Below, in pieces: positions 35,841-49,713 of a stretch of 64,000 bases of DNA (position 1 is its first letter; each line of letters opens with the position of its first letter). This stretch comes from Isoetes taiwanensis (taxonomy: Eukaryota; Streptophyta; Lycopodiopsida; Isoetales; Isoetaceae). Below the pieces are notes generated by a model. It worked only from the letters and a program-made list of their open reading frames with translations. It did no database searches and was not told the DNA's origin. The stretch lies in assembly GCA_021234155.1 (NCBI GenBank), contig JAJEKV010000012.1, positions 6,825,789-6,889,788 of the forward strand, read 5' to 3'. Made by a program: the position numbers and the translations under genes.

Positions 35841-38144
35841 CAAGTCTGCATACTGGTATTTCCTCCAGTTCTTTGTTATATTCAGATTTATTTCCAGGGT
35901 TTTACTTTTTTAATCTGGAACTTGAATATGGGCTAGCAACTTTGAAGTTTCGAGATGATCGGAGAGCAAATTCTTTAATTCTCTCCATTATGTGATCGGG
36001 GCACGACCAGTTATTTTGACACATTAAGCATCTTCAGATCTGACACTATTCCAAACCTTTGACAGTTAAATGGCAAGCTTCTGCTGAAATTCGCCATGTG
36101 CATAGGAATGTTATTGGATATATTAACATGGAAATAAACTGATGCACAAGGCTTGAAAGCTGATCTAGTTTTTATTTTTGTTGCTTGCTTAGAGCGGCTG
36201 AGGCCTTGACTATTGTACTGGATATTCTTTAAACAATCATGTTCACCTTTTTTGACTAGTTTGACATATGCACGGCGAATGAGTGAGCAGAGTTCATGAC
36301 ATATTTTTGTCAAAATGGCTTAAAATGCTTAAATCTTTAAGTTTGAATAGATCTTTAGGGTTTATGTGTTTTATTATGTTCAAGACAAAAAAAGTGCCGA
36401 CGGTAACTCAAAAATATATGGATCTCTGTACTATAGCCTTATGAATAATGGATTGGATAGGAAGACATAATCGCAGCTGTGCCACTATGGTGTGCATTGC
36501 CTCAGCAGCCAAAGCCATCCCTCTTTGCCACACGATTTCGTTTAAACAACTTCTATCTGGAGACAAATTCTAAACTCGAGGATGATAAAGAAATGCCTTT
36601 GGCCGATAGACTGCTGGATTATATCGAAGGTATTTCCTCCTGAAATGGAGTACATGTTCATCCTAACGTGCACAAAGTTCACCAAGCCACAAAACAAGTG
36701 AACATTGCAAAAAACAAATAGCATAGTTAGGCTCTTATTGAAAAGTTTTAATCAAGAATGTTTTGAAGGATCAAAATACTTCATTGTCAGCGGCTTTTTA
36801 TGTGCTTCACATCATGGTTTGTATTTTCAATATTTTATGAAATAAATCATTGGAACTCAAGGTTTACTTTCATGTGATGCCTTTCTTCATAACCTAGTGG
36901 CATGACACGAAATACTTAAAGAAGTGCTTAATAGGTCATACTACCCTATGTATAAAAAACATACTACCATAGATGATCCGAGCTCCCGCTAGAATTGTTT
37001 TCGTTCTTTTTGTAATTTTGCTATTTTTGCTAGATCCACATGCATGCTCTTAGGTTGGATACCCCATAGTCTACTCGTGCAATGCCTTCCCATATTATAG
37101 AAATATCAAGTATCACATTTTAAGAACTTTTGCACCATTCCAAAGTTACACAAATTTTCCCTGCATGAGTGAGTTGACGAAGAGAAATGTGGGCAATCCA
37201 CGTGTTTACTTTAGCCTTGGCCTTATTTCAGCTGCTGCCTATCGCAATTTGTTCATGTGAATCCCCCTTAAAGAGCCACCCTGCCGACAACCAGAAGGTA
37301 CGGCCTGACTTCTATCCAACTTCCCAAATACTGAGACGCTTTGTTGATTCATTCGGATGGGTAATGGTAATCCTAAAACAGCCTTGCTATACATCTTAGG
37401 AAAGGCATGTCGGTCTTGCTATACATCTTTTGAGATTAAACCGTTGGTTTTGTGTACTGAGCATGGAAACGATATATTTGTGCATTTGGCGATGGAGAAG
37501 TTTTGGTATACGAGACTAAAACATCTCCCTAAAGTGGTAACAGAACCTTCAGCAAAGAAAAATACAATGAAACCAAAACCTCAGCCAATGCCTTTGAAAA
37601 CAATGCCTTTGATTTTCAAAATAAGAAAGGTTCACAAAGTATCGGTTTTGAATTGTAATTCTTTGCTTTATTGCACCTACTCATAAAATTATATCAACTT
37701 TTTGCCCACTTAAACATAGAATCCTGTAAATGCCAATCTAGCATCACAGAAATGGCCAGAAAAACATAAGACCCAGTAAATGGGAAGAAACAAGCAGAAA
37801 AAAGCAAGGAACAAAGATAACTTTTAACAGAGTCCAACAACCGAACTTTTAACAGAGTCCAAAAACTGTCATTCACACTAAAAAGTAACAGGAGATTGAA
37901 CTATTTCAAAAACATGCCAAATTCATTTTTCAAAATCAATATATCATTTTCCCAACATGATTTTGAATCATGTAGATATCTACAAGTACCTGATTGAGTA
38001 CCTTTTGACTAAGGTTACGAGACTGCAGAGTCTCACACATTAAGGCACATTTAAGTATTTGTGGCATTCATACTTGTCCCAACCAGTAAAGAATTACCCT
38101 TTTGTTTCGACTCCTACAAAACTTGTCACATGCTTTGGAAAATT
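35841..38144. other. Unassigned sequence between the TM9SF fragment and BiP
   Basis: No supported gene was found. Two + strand frames at 37187-37399 and 37357-37686 begin with a hydrophobic stretch (FTLALALFQLLPIAICS) but have no family resemblance. The right-hand few hundred bases include the 3' UTR of BiP. Confidence 0.35.
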
Positions 38145-40807
<2,663 letters not shown>

Positions 40808-40879
40808 GGATCGCCAAGGTTTACAAAACAGGAAAATAGATCCGCGAGATGCAAGCTAGATCAGTGGAAGCAGGTTCTC

Positions 40880-41010
40880 AATTTAACGAAAAGGCTAGCT
40901 GCGTGGATGTTACACGTGTCATGGCGTGAGTGGTTACGTTGATGAAGAAGTAATGTGACGCGAAATTTTTCATTTCAGCCAATGAGATGCAGCCTTACTT
41001 CCACGTGTAA
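40880..41010 (-). promoter_or_regulatory. BiP upstream region with two CACGTG boxes
   Basis: CACGTG occurs at 40913-40918 and 41002-41007, roughly 110 and 200 bases upstream of the start codon. A CCAAT (40979-40983, + strand) is 17 bases from CCACG (41001-41005); the canonical ER stress element has 9. UPR factors of plants (bZIP28/60) use ACGT-core sites, so control by ER stress is plausible. No exact ERSE or UPRE was found. Confidence 0.35.
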
Positions 41011-41415
41011 TGTCCGCAGAGGCTTGGTTTGCTGGGCCAGTTGTGAGCCGTCCGATTTTAAAGGTATACCATATTCGCGAAATTTCGAAGGTGAAGCTTC
41101 GAGAAAAACATATTTTATACGGCAGTCAAGGCAATAAAACCGGTAACCTCTACCTAGTCAATTTACGTGTTTACGGATTTTGTTATAGAAACAAAATTCT
41201 TACCCCATAACAAAGTAGAAACTGATGCCCACCTCATTCCGCATAAGAACACCCTTGTTATTTATGTGCGTTTCACTCCCAATGAGGCAAAAATATAAGA
41301 CATGTTTACCTAGGCGCTGCCGCATATCACTAATATCTCCAACATCTAAAAAACATGATTTTGCCATTGTGAAGTCTAGTGATTTCACTGCGTTATTGCA
41401 ATCATGCTAACATTC
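41011..41415. other. Unassigned, between the BiP promoter and a MITE
   Basis: No gene or structured repeat was seen. Confidence 0.4.
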
Positions 41416-41418
41416 TAA

Positions 41419-41615
41419 GGGTGCTTTCCCATGGGCCTCCGACCTCAAGGTTTTCTTGAGGTCCAGATCAAGGCGTGCAGGTTCCCGTGGGCGCCTCAAC
41501 CTCAAAGACTCAGGTTTTTGACCTGAATCAAAAGTAATCACCAAGCATTTCTCAACGCTCAGGTTTTTGACCTGGGCCCAGATTTTCAGGTCGCCAATCT
41601 CATGGGAAAGCACCC
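41419..41615. mobile_element. Tourist-like MITE (PIF/Harbinger type)
   Basis: Perfect 15-bp terminal inverted repeats, GGGTGCTTTCCCATG and its complement, bound 197 bp. TAA target duplications lie at 41416-41418 and 41616-41618. A 3-bp TAA target and GGG ends fit PIF/Harbinger MITEs. The interior has direct and palindromic copies of CTCAGGTTTTTGACCTG. There is no coding capacity. Confidence 0.85.
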
Positions 41616-41890
41616 TAAATCTTATGAAAGCTGCCTTTGAAAGGAAGTGATGAACGTTGTATTTAGCATCTTTAAGATTATTTGCAACGTAAACAACAGA
41701 TAGGCGTCGTTCTGCCCGGCGTCCTATTCTGTGCTGCCACGTGCATTTTTGCCTTCTCTTTCTTTTCCAGCAAATTCATTTACTAACATTCTACTTTTTT
41801 ACTTGACTTTCTTGATTTGACCGTTGGATTGGCGACACGTGACGCAAAAGGGACGCCTATCTGTTGTCCACGTAATAGCAAAGTCCATTT
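41616..41890. other. Unassigned spacer
   Basis: Short intergenic sequence with no gene. Confidence 0.4.
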
Positions 41891-41966
41891 ACTGGACTTT
41901 CCTGATGTGTCAACCTGCCTCCGCGATGTCGCGCGTCGGCAGGTTTCCACGTCAGGAAAGTCCAGT
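41891..41966. repeat. Hairpin, 29-bp arms
   Basis: Arms 41891-41919 and 41938-41966 pair with three mismatches (ACTGGACTTTCCTGA against TCAGGAAAGTCCAGT) around an 18-base CG-rich loop. It could be a small foldback element. Confidence 0.8.
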
Positions 41967-42284
41967 TTTATATACAACAAACATTAGCTGGTGCACAAAC
42001 AATAGCTAGCGCAGGTGCAATGGGAATGGCCATATTCATCTCTCTTTCATCACAACACCACTATATAATGCAATACATTCCAAACGTAGGTAGCTAGATA
42101 TTGCTATGTTTATGTTGTGCATATGAGAGAGAAACGTGAACTTTAAAGTCAATGTGCAACATATTAACCAGTAAGGTTAGGGTTGTATGGGTGAAAATAG
42201 CCTTACCCTAGTTTTGGTGATTCCATCCCGGTGACTACTCTCCCGCGGAATCAGTAACCCTTCGGAAATGGGATCTATTCCAGA
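41967..42284. other. Unassigned spacer left of the long-TIR element
   Basis: No gene. Isolated GGAATC and GATTCC motifs (for example 42227, 42245) suggest the repeat vocabulary of the neighbouring element extends slightly outward. Confidence 0.35.
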
Positions 42285-42377
42285 GGCCCCGTTATCCGTA
42301 CCTGACAGCGTTAGGTGTACCTTCTAATGGATTCCGACCCCCGTCTGGGTCCATCCTGGCCGTCCGTTTTATACCTT

Positions 42378-42700
42378 CCAGTGGAATCACATCCACAAAA
42401 TAACGCCAGCCGGAATCACCGCTCTGTTATTCCACGCAATGGAATCACACTGAATTGATACCGCCAGATGGAATCACTTACTGTAGTATTCGCCTTCGTG
42501 GAATCACCAGTGACAGATTCCACCAAATGGAATCACCATTCGGAATTGATCCCGCCTGATGGAATCAGCCGTGATAGATTCCACCAGATGGAATCGCCAT
42601 TTGGAATTGATCCTGCCCAGTGGAATCACATACCATAATATTCTCTCCCCAGGGAATATTCGGTGCCATATTCTACCGGACGGAATCACTAGGTACTTGC
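42378..42700. repeat. Palindromic minisatellite, GATTCC...GGAATC units
   Basis: GGAATCAC or close variants recur about every 30 bases. Longer units of about 60 bases are visible, for example GATTCCACCAAATGGAATC at 42516-42534 and GATTCCACCAGATGGAATC at 42576-42594. Each core is self-complementary. The array lies just inside the left terminal inverted repeat of the 42.3-44.2 kb element; a short inverted counterpart lies at 43995-44065. Confidence 0.85.
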
Positions 42701-43990
42701 AAAAGCCCAATGTTTGTCATTTTCAATTTCAATTTCTGCAGATGAGCGGCGAATTCTTAAGGTATAACTTACATTTGCTTGCAAAAGCAAGCAGGGTGGA
42801 TTGAATTGGAAGAAAATATAAATCTGGGCTACTCAATTTTTTTCGTGCTTGTCCACTGTTATGCTCTGCATTGCTCAGAATTTTTATGGATGGGGATTTG
42901 AACCCCTTGCCAATATCGGCAATGCCATGGGCTCCTTTAAAGCAAGAACAACAAACAAGGAATAAGATCATCAGCCTTTATTTGTAAGCGTCCATTCCTC
43001 CAAGGCTTGTTCTGTTTCGCTAGAAAAATTGAAGCCCGTAATGGCTGATTGCAGAAATCAGGGATGGGTTCTGACGATTTTTGGGAACGGATTTACAGCT
43101 GATGCCATCAATTTTCAGCAAGCAATCCTTCAACGCAGAGAAATATAAAAAGAAGACCAAAATGTCTCTGCCATGGCAACGGTTTCATCACGAATGCACT
43201 CCTTGTCCGGAAGGCACCATACCTGTGCAACGCTTGCTACTGAAGGATATACAAAGAATGGAAAGCATACAGGTTATGCACCGAATACTTTCAAGGCAGA
43301 AAAAACACGAGGATACTGTTGAAACAGGGTAGAAATGAAAAATTTACAGGCAGATTTTGGAGCTGGAAGCATACCTAGGCTTACAGGTCGCAGACTTAGG
43401 CTTATAGGCGCCAACTCCAAGAGAAAGAAAATTAATCCTATTTTAAAAGAAAAAGCTTGAAATACATTTCGGAGAACCCCAATCTGCCCCTGGTCGATAG
43501 TGTGTGGCTGTAGCGATGGCTCCTGAAAAGCTCGAAACGATGGCAGTGCCATGGAGATCCGTCAACCAGGGCGACATTTCTACTGCAGCAGCGAGGCCCT
43601 ATTTCATGCAAGGTCCGTTCCAGCAACCAGTTCCAGGCAGCATAAAATAGCTGGTTAGGTCTTCATTGAGTACTGTCGCCATAGCCGAAAGCTTCAAAAA
43701 TGAAGCACGGAATAGCTGCTTAGGTAAAAAATTGTCTAAACCCAATGGATATTTCCAAGCCTAAATCCAATAGCATAGGCAATAACATCAAAAAAGAAGA
43801 GACAGAAGGAACGCCCCCTCTGTAGAAGAAAATAAAATGAGAACAAGAAAAGAAGGAAGATCTCCTCAACCCCAGCCTGTTCAATCGCCATCTATCGTCG
43901 GAGCAAGCCGTCGTAGCTCGCACTAGCTAAAAGACCTCCCAGAAGAACAAACAAGACGTCAAAATTTTGAATTTTTACTGGGATATTCTG
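42701..43990. other. Interior of the long-TIR element, possible captured sequence
   Basis: A + strand stretch near 43040-43140 opens MADCRNQGWVLTIFGNGFTA and a minus frame near 43923 opens MRATTACSDDRWRLNRLG. Both look like beginnings of proteins but neither is recognised. No transposase motif is visible. Confidence 0.3.
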
Positions 43991-44158
43991 GATGGTGATT
44001 CCGGCGCGTGGAATAAAAGGGCGGTGATTCCGTCCGGCGGTATTTTGCGGATGTGATTCCGCCGGTATAAAACGAATGGCCAGGATGGACCCTGCAGACA
44101 GATGGCTGGGATCCATCAGAAGATACACCTGATGCTGTCAGGTACGAATAACGGGGCC

Positions 44159-45024
44159 GTTCCTACTTCAGGTGTTTCAGGCGATGAAAATGTAACTTTG
44201 GGATCCATCACTATATACACAACACATGAGTCGTTTCGTAAGAACCCAAGCTCGTATTTTCAATGTAAAGCGGAACCAAAGGTGCACCTGCTAGATGTGA
44301 TGGAAACATACCATCTATACACATTTATTGGAGAAGAGTCATGGCAGATAAGAATGTGGTCAACTTGTTCTCAGTACATGCATACCACATGAAGCGTGTG
44401 GCCGAAAGGCTCATGATTTTATTCTCTTAGTGTTAATGCAAGGCCCTAGTAAAAAAAACTATTTCACCTCAGCTTTGATTCCAGAATTCTAGCAGTAGTT
44501 ATCCGGTCCTTTGCACCTTTTTGGCAACATCTCTTCAAAAGTGAGAAATATGAGGAAATGCAACCCCAATTAAAAATTGTCCAAAAGTAAGAACTGTCCA
44601 ATTCTAAGCAAGATATCTTCTTCTAAAATGGTCATTTCCATGACTTTTATGTTCTAAGTTGAAAGGATAACAACTATCAGTTATTACATTCATGATATAA
44701 AAGGAGTTTTTCTTCAAGGAGTAGTAGGCATCAAAATGTGTGCTTTTATGGCTGGAATGTTATCCTTAACAGGTGATTCTAGCAACAAATACTGTAGCCA
44801 ATCATAGGCTCAGATACTGCCTGAGTTGAATGCCAAAAATTGACCTGAAAGATGTGATTAAAAATATTATATCAGGGGAAAACTGATGGTTAAGGTCCAC
44901 TTTTTTGTTTCCTAATGTTTTATTTGTAACAAATTAAAGATGCAGCATCAAGGTCGGTTATGATACACAGTGATCTTAAAAGGCGAAATTTTTGTGATAG
45001 CATTCCAATTCTTTCTAGCGTCTT
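44159..45024. other. Unassigned spacer left of the copia element
   Basis: AT-rich, no gene. It occupies the position where the first half of the copia 5' LTR should be but shares no sequence with it. Confidence 0.45.
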
Positions 45025-45467
45025 TCGGTCCAATATTATGAAGGCATGAAGATGAAGATCAGATGGATTCGGTAACCTGCAAGCAGTCTGGCTTGACCGC
45101 CGGACTGCAAAAATAAATGAATGAGCAATGCAGATGTTTGTGCATTGGAAATTACTAGATGTGATCCGGAGAACGGGTATGCATTATCTGGTTCTAAGTT
45201 GAATGACCTATTCGATGCTACAGTGTTTTCATCGATCTCATATGAACAGTGCCACTATGATTATTTCCAATGGTTTTTGAATACATGTAATAATGGTAAT
45301 GTGAAGGAGATGTTTACTTAATGATTATACCATTGACATAAGGTGTAGTTTTAGAATTGAAATGACTTATGCTATTAGATCAATTTGATTATTCATTTGT
45401 TGTTATTATCAATTAAGCAAAGTCATTAAGTTGTGAAATTTGTTTTATCCTCTGATAATTTCTAACA
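45025..45467 (+). repeat. 5' LTR, truncated to its 3' part
   Basis: It matches 50062-50498 from TCGGTCCAATATTATGAAGG to the end TTTCTAACA. The first 348 bases present in the 3' LTR are missing. Confidence 0.92.
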
Positions 45468-45468
45468 G

Positions 45469-45480
45469 TGGTATCAGAGC
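45469..45480 (+). other. Copia primer-binding site (initiator Met tRNA)
   Basis: TGGTATCAGAGC lies one base after the 5' LTR end. Confidence 0.9.
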
Positions 45481-45493
45481 TAGGTTGAGATAA

Positions 45494-48400
45494 ATGGCAA
45501 GCAGATTTAGTGCAGACTTATTAAATGCCATTGATGTGTTCAAGGGAGACTCAGGGCTTCAAGTATGGAAGGAGAAGATTAAACATGTGCTGCAAGTAGA
45601 AGGGTTATGGGGTATTGTTGAACCAGGAGACAAAGGTGTTAGAAGCAGAACCTCTGAAGTTGCTGCTAAAGGAAGCTCGAGCTCAGTAAATGGAGCAGAG
45701 ACAGGTGCTGGAACTGGAGCAACATCTACTGAAAGAGGAGGTACAGTAGAAGTTGCAAAATTGAGAGAGGCCCAGGGCATTATAATGAGTAAGGTAAACT
45801 CAAGTATTGTTTTAAAAATAAGAGGATTACATCCCAGTGAGATGTGGAGCTATATGCTTCTTAATTATGAGGAGAAAACCTCCTCACAAATAGATGTGCT
45901 AGAAAATGAATTAAGAAGGCTAAGATTTCATGACAAAGATAATGTCAATGATCTTTTTCAAACCTTTGACAATATTATTGCTGACTTGGAGGGGGCTGGA
46001 GTATTTTATACTCAACAGCAACAAGTTTTGACCATTTCAAGATCTGTCACCAGTCTTGGGAACATAGCCATGTTCATTAGAACTCTAGCAAAATCAAGAA
46101 TCGAGGCAGAGAGAATGCTGAAGACAGAAATAGCGCAGAACAAAGTGATGGAAGAAGAAGAAGCCACACAAGTTTTATTTGCAAAAGGAAAAGGTAGAGA
46201 AGAAAAGAAAAGAGGAAAACTTGGCCCATGCTTTAATTGTAATCAATATGGCCATTTGAAAATAGACTGTCCTTCAATGACAAAAGAAATAAATTGTTAC
46301 AATTGTGGAGGGAGAGGACATTATGTGCTCATCACCAAAGGGGCTTACTAAAGGAAAAGAAAAGGGAGCAAGAGGGTATTCTGCAACTAGGGGAAGAGGA
46401 AGGGGAAGATTCAGAAATAGCTCAAATGCAGAAGCAAACATAGCAGAAGAAGTCATGCTTGAAGAAGTCACTGAAGGTGAAGAGGATGAGGTAAGAATGC
46501 ATAAAACTTTTGTTGCTACTAATGATAAAATTGATGACAATGACTTTCTGATTCTAGATAGTGGAGCAGAAAAATCCATTGCATGTAGTTCAAAAATCCT
46601 AAAAGAAAGGAGGGGAAGTCAAGGTGGACATATACAAGTTGGAAATGGTAACCTGCAAAGAATTGAAGATGTTGGCATCCTTGAGCTTTTTGATCTAAAT
46701 GGGAGGATTGTGAACCTGCAAAATGTTTTGTGCGTTCCTAGTTTAGTGAGGAATTTGATTTCTATATCCCAATTAGTTGATATGGGATTGAAAGTTGTTT
46801 TTGAAAGAACTCATTGTAAAATCTTTGATGGAAATGAATTAAAGTTCCTTGGAAGAAGAGTTGGCAACCTGTTTGTTATAAATACTCGATCAGTTGAAAG
46901 TATTAATTTGACTTTAGCTCCAAATATTGCAATGTGGCATGAAAGGCTTGGACACACCAATGTGAAAAAAATTGAATTCATGATAAAGCAGGGATTATTA
47001 GTTTCATCTGACAAAGCAACAGAAAATTATATTTGCAGGGGTTGCATGCTAGAAAAGCATTCCAGACTGCCATTTTCAAAGGCTAAAGGAAAAGCAAATG
47101 AAATTATTGGATTAATTCACACTGACCTTTGTGATCCATTGAATGTGACATGAATAACAGGAAAAAGGTATTTTATAACCTTTGTTGATGATTATAGCAG
47201 GAAAACAAGATTGTACTGTCTAAGAACAAAAGACCAAGCTTTTGAAGCATTCAAAATTTTTGCAGCAGAAGTAGAATGTGAGACTGGAAAAAGGATCAAA
47301 TGTGTAAGGTCTGATCGAGGGAGAGAGTATTTATCAGGAAAATTTGTTAAATATTGCCTTGGCAGGGGTATAAAAAGACAATTTACCTGTAGCCATACAC
47401 CTCAATAGAATGGTATGGCTGAGAGGAAGAACAAGACAATATTGAATGCCACAAGATCTGTGTTAAAGCATGCAGGTCTGCCTAATTTTCTATGGGAGGA
47501 GGTGGTCAAGACTGTTGTGTTCATACAAAATACCTTGCCATCAAAAAGCTTAGAAGGAAAAATACCAGAACTCGTTTGGTCAGGAAAAACACCAAATTAT
47601 GGGATCTTCAAAGTGTTTGGCTGTCTTGGATACACACATGTTCCTCAGGAACTAAGATTGAAATTGGATGACAGGTCAAGAATAACCTATTTGGTTGGCT
47701 ATGATATGCATTCAAAATGATATAGAATGTATGATCCACTTAAGAGGAAGGTTTTGGTGAGCAGAGATGTAACCTTTCAAGAAAATATATAGACCATTAG
47801 TAGAAGGTGAGAATTTAAAAGGAGAGGAAAGACATAATTCTGATAATAAGATGAGTTCTAATACCACAAGAGAGGAAGAAATTACTCAAAATGATACAGA
47901 TGATGAAGATTCTGATTCTAATAGTGAAGAAGATAATAATAATGATGAAAGTGTTGCAGGGGAAAGACAGGAGCATGAACCAGCAGAAGCAAATAATTAG
48001 GTTAAGAAAAGGAGAACTGAAGGAGAAAGGTTGCAACAAGAAATTGATATTGACATACAGAAATTTGGCAGAAAAGAGAATGGTAGGAATAGTAGATTGC
48101 AAAATGTTTTAAAGGATAACACAGATGAAATATATATGGTATTAGAATCTGGAACACCAGGGACTTTTGAGGAGGCTATTAACTCATTTGACAGTGATAA
48201 ATGGAAAGAAGCAATGATAGAGAAGATGAGATCATTTGAAACAACATCTACTTACGAACTAGTAGATCTGCCAAAGGGGAAGAATGGAGAAGGTGTTTAA
48301 ATTGAAAGTAAATGCAGATGGCAGTCCAAAGCACAAAGCAAGACTGGTTGCTCAAGGCTATTCACAAAAAAAGAGGGTAGACTTTGATGAAACCTACTCA

Positions 48401-49680
48401 ACAGTTGTTAAATTAGCCAGCATTAGGATGATAATTGCCATGTCAAATGCTTTAAACCTAGACTTACATCATATGGATGTTTGTACAGCTTTTTTTAATG
48501 CAGATTCGGAGGAAGAAGTTTACATGAGACAAGCTCAAGGCTTTGAAGTTGAGAAAGATAAAAGTATGGAGGCTAAAGAACGCAGTCTATGGTTCGAAAC
48601 AATCTCCAAGACAATGGTATTTTTGCATTGACAATTTCTTAAAAGAACAAAGCTTTACTAAGTTGGCTGATGATGGCAATGTTTATTTACTTAAAGATGA
48701 AGGAGATTTTTGTATAATGGCTGTGTATGTGGATGATTGCATACTGGCATCCAATAACATGAAATTCTTAAATAAATGCAAGGAGATGCTAAAAAACAGG
48801 TACAAGATGACAGATCTTGGAGAGTTAGCTCAGTTCTTGGGAATTCAAGTTAAAAAAGACAGAGCAAACATGACGATATCACTAAACCAAGGTAAGTACA
48901 TAGATTCAGTTTTGGAGAAATTCAATATGCTAGAATGCAATTCAGTGAAAATACCTATCATTGCTGGAAGCAAACTGTCAAAGGAACTCTGCCCTCAAAG
49001 TGAAGATGAGAAAGAGAAAATGAGCAAGGTACCATACAGACAGCTGGTGGGAAGTTTATTATTCATTGCTAATAATACAACACCTGACATTGCCTTCATA
49101 GTAAATGTATTGAGCAGATATAACAATAATCCAGGTTATGAGCATTGGCTGGCAGCTAAAAAAGTACAAAGATTTTTGAAAGGAACAAAACACATAGGAA
49201 TTGTCTATTGCTCAAAGGACCTGAGATTGAAAAGTTACAGTGATGCAGACTGGTGTGGAGATCTAGATGAACGTAAATCAACTTCAGAATACATTGTAAT
49301 GTTAGGAGGAGCACCAGTTTGTTAGAGAAGCAAAAAACAATCATCAATAGCCTTGTCAACTGTAGAATCTGGATATGCTTCAATAACTCTAGCCGCAAAA
49401 GAAATTATTTGGGCTAGAAGGTTCTTGGATGAGTTGGAAATAAAGCAGGAAGATAGCACATAATTATTTTGTGACAATCAAAGTTGTATTGTTATGACAA
49501 AAATCCTGTGTTGCATGAGAGGACCAAACATATTAAAATGGAGATGCATTATATCAGAGACATGGTGAATAAGGGATTCATTCAATTAAAGTATGTAAAG
49601 TCTGAAGATCAGCTTGCAGACATTATGACCAAGGCATTAAGTTGGAGAAGGTTTTAAAAATTATCAACAGCAATGAACTG
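45494..49680 (+). pseudogene. Copia Gag-Pol polyprotein, broken
   Basis: Gag starts MASRFSADLLNAIDVF at 45494. Knuckles CFNCNQYGHLKIDC and CYNCGGRGHY lie near 46230-46320, where a frame change occurs. Protease DSGAEKSI lies near 46557. The pre-integrase MWHERLGHTN precedes integrase residues in HTDLCDP, SDRGREYLS and NGMAERKNKT. Reverse transcriptase shows KARLVAQGYSQKK, MDVCTAFFNA and YVDDCILAS near 48728. RNase H shows DADWCGD and CDNQSC. In-frame stops are at 47151, 47406, 47718, 49323 and near 49460; frameshifts are near 48290 and 48560. Several stops sit where Trp or Gln is expected. Confidence 0.9.
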
Positions 49681-49703
49681 CAAAAATATTAAAATTATGA
49701 CAT

Positions 49704-49713
49704 GAAAGGGGAA
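49704..49713 (+). other. Copia polypurine tract
   Basis: GAAAGGGGAA lies immediately before the 3' LTR start TGTTGGAG. Confidence 0.9.

Larger units (their letters stand above)
42285..44158. mobile_element. Non-autonomous DNA element with long terminal inverted repeats (MULE-like)
   Basis: The left end 42285-42450 and the reverse complement of 43991-44158 align over about 165 bases: GGCCCCGTTAT, CGTACCTGACAG, GGGTCCATCCTGGCC, CGTTTTATACC, GGAATCACATCC, then TTATTCCACGC. Ends are GGCCCC/GGGGCC. The interior has no transposase. Long TIRs and unrelated internal sequence resemble Mutator-like or foldback elements. A 9-bp target duplication is not clear (TATTCCAGA against GTTCCTACT). Inner repeats are much longer on the left than on the right. 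Superfamily is uncertain; the inverted structure is well supported. Confidence 0.78.

Noticed and set aside
37187-37686. Two overlapping + strand frames with a signal-peptide-like start
   Set aside because: The hydrophobic start is the only feature; no homology, no splice junction joining the two frames.
40979-41005. Canonical ER stress response element upstream of BiP
   Set aside because: CCAAT and CCACG halves are present, but the spacing is 17 bases and not 9.
42378-42700. CRISPR-like repeat array
   Set aside because: Units are degenerate, palindromic and not separated by constant-length unique spacers; the context is a plant DNA transposon-like element.
45121-45321. 66-codon open frame inside the copia 5' LTR (near-identical sequence in the 3' LTR)
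   Set aside because: It lies wholly in LTR sequence repeated at both ends and has no domain; LTR open frames of this size are expected by chance.
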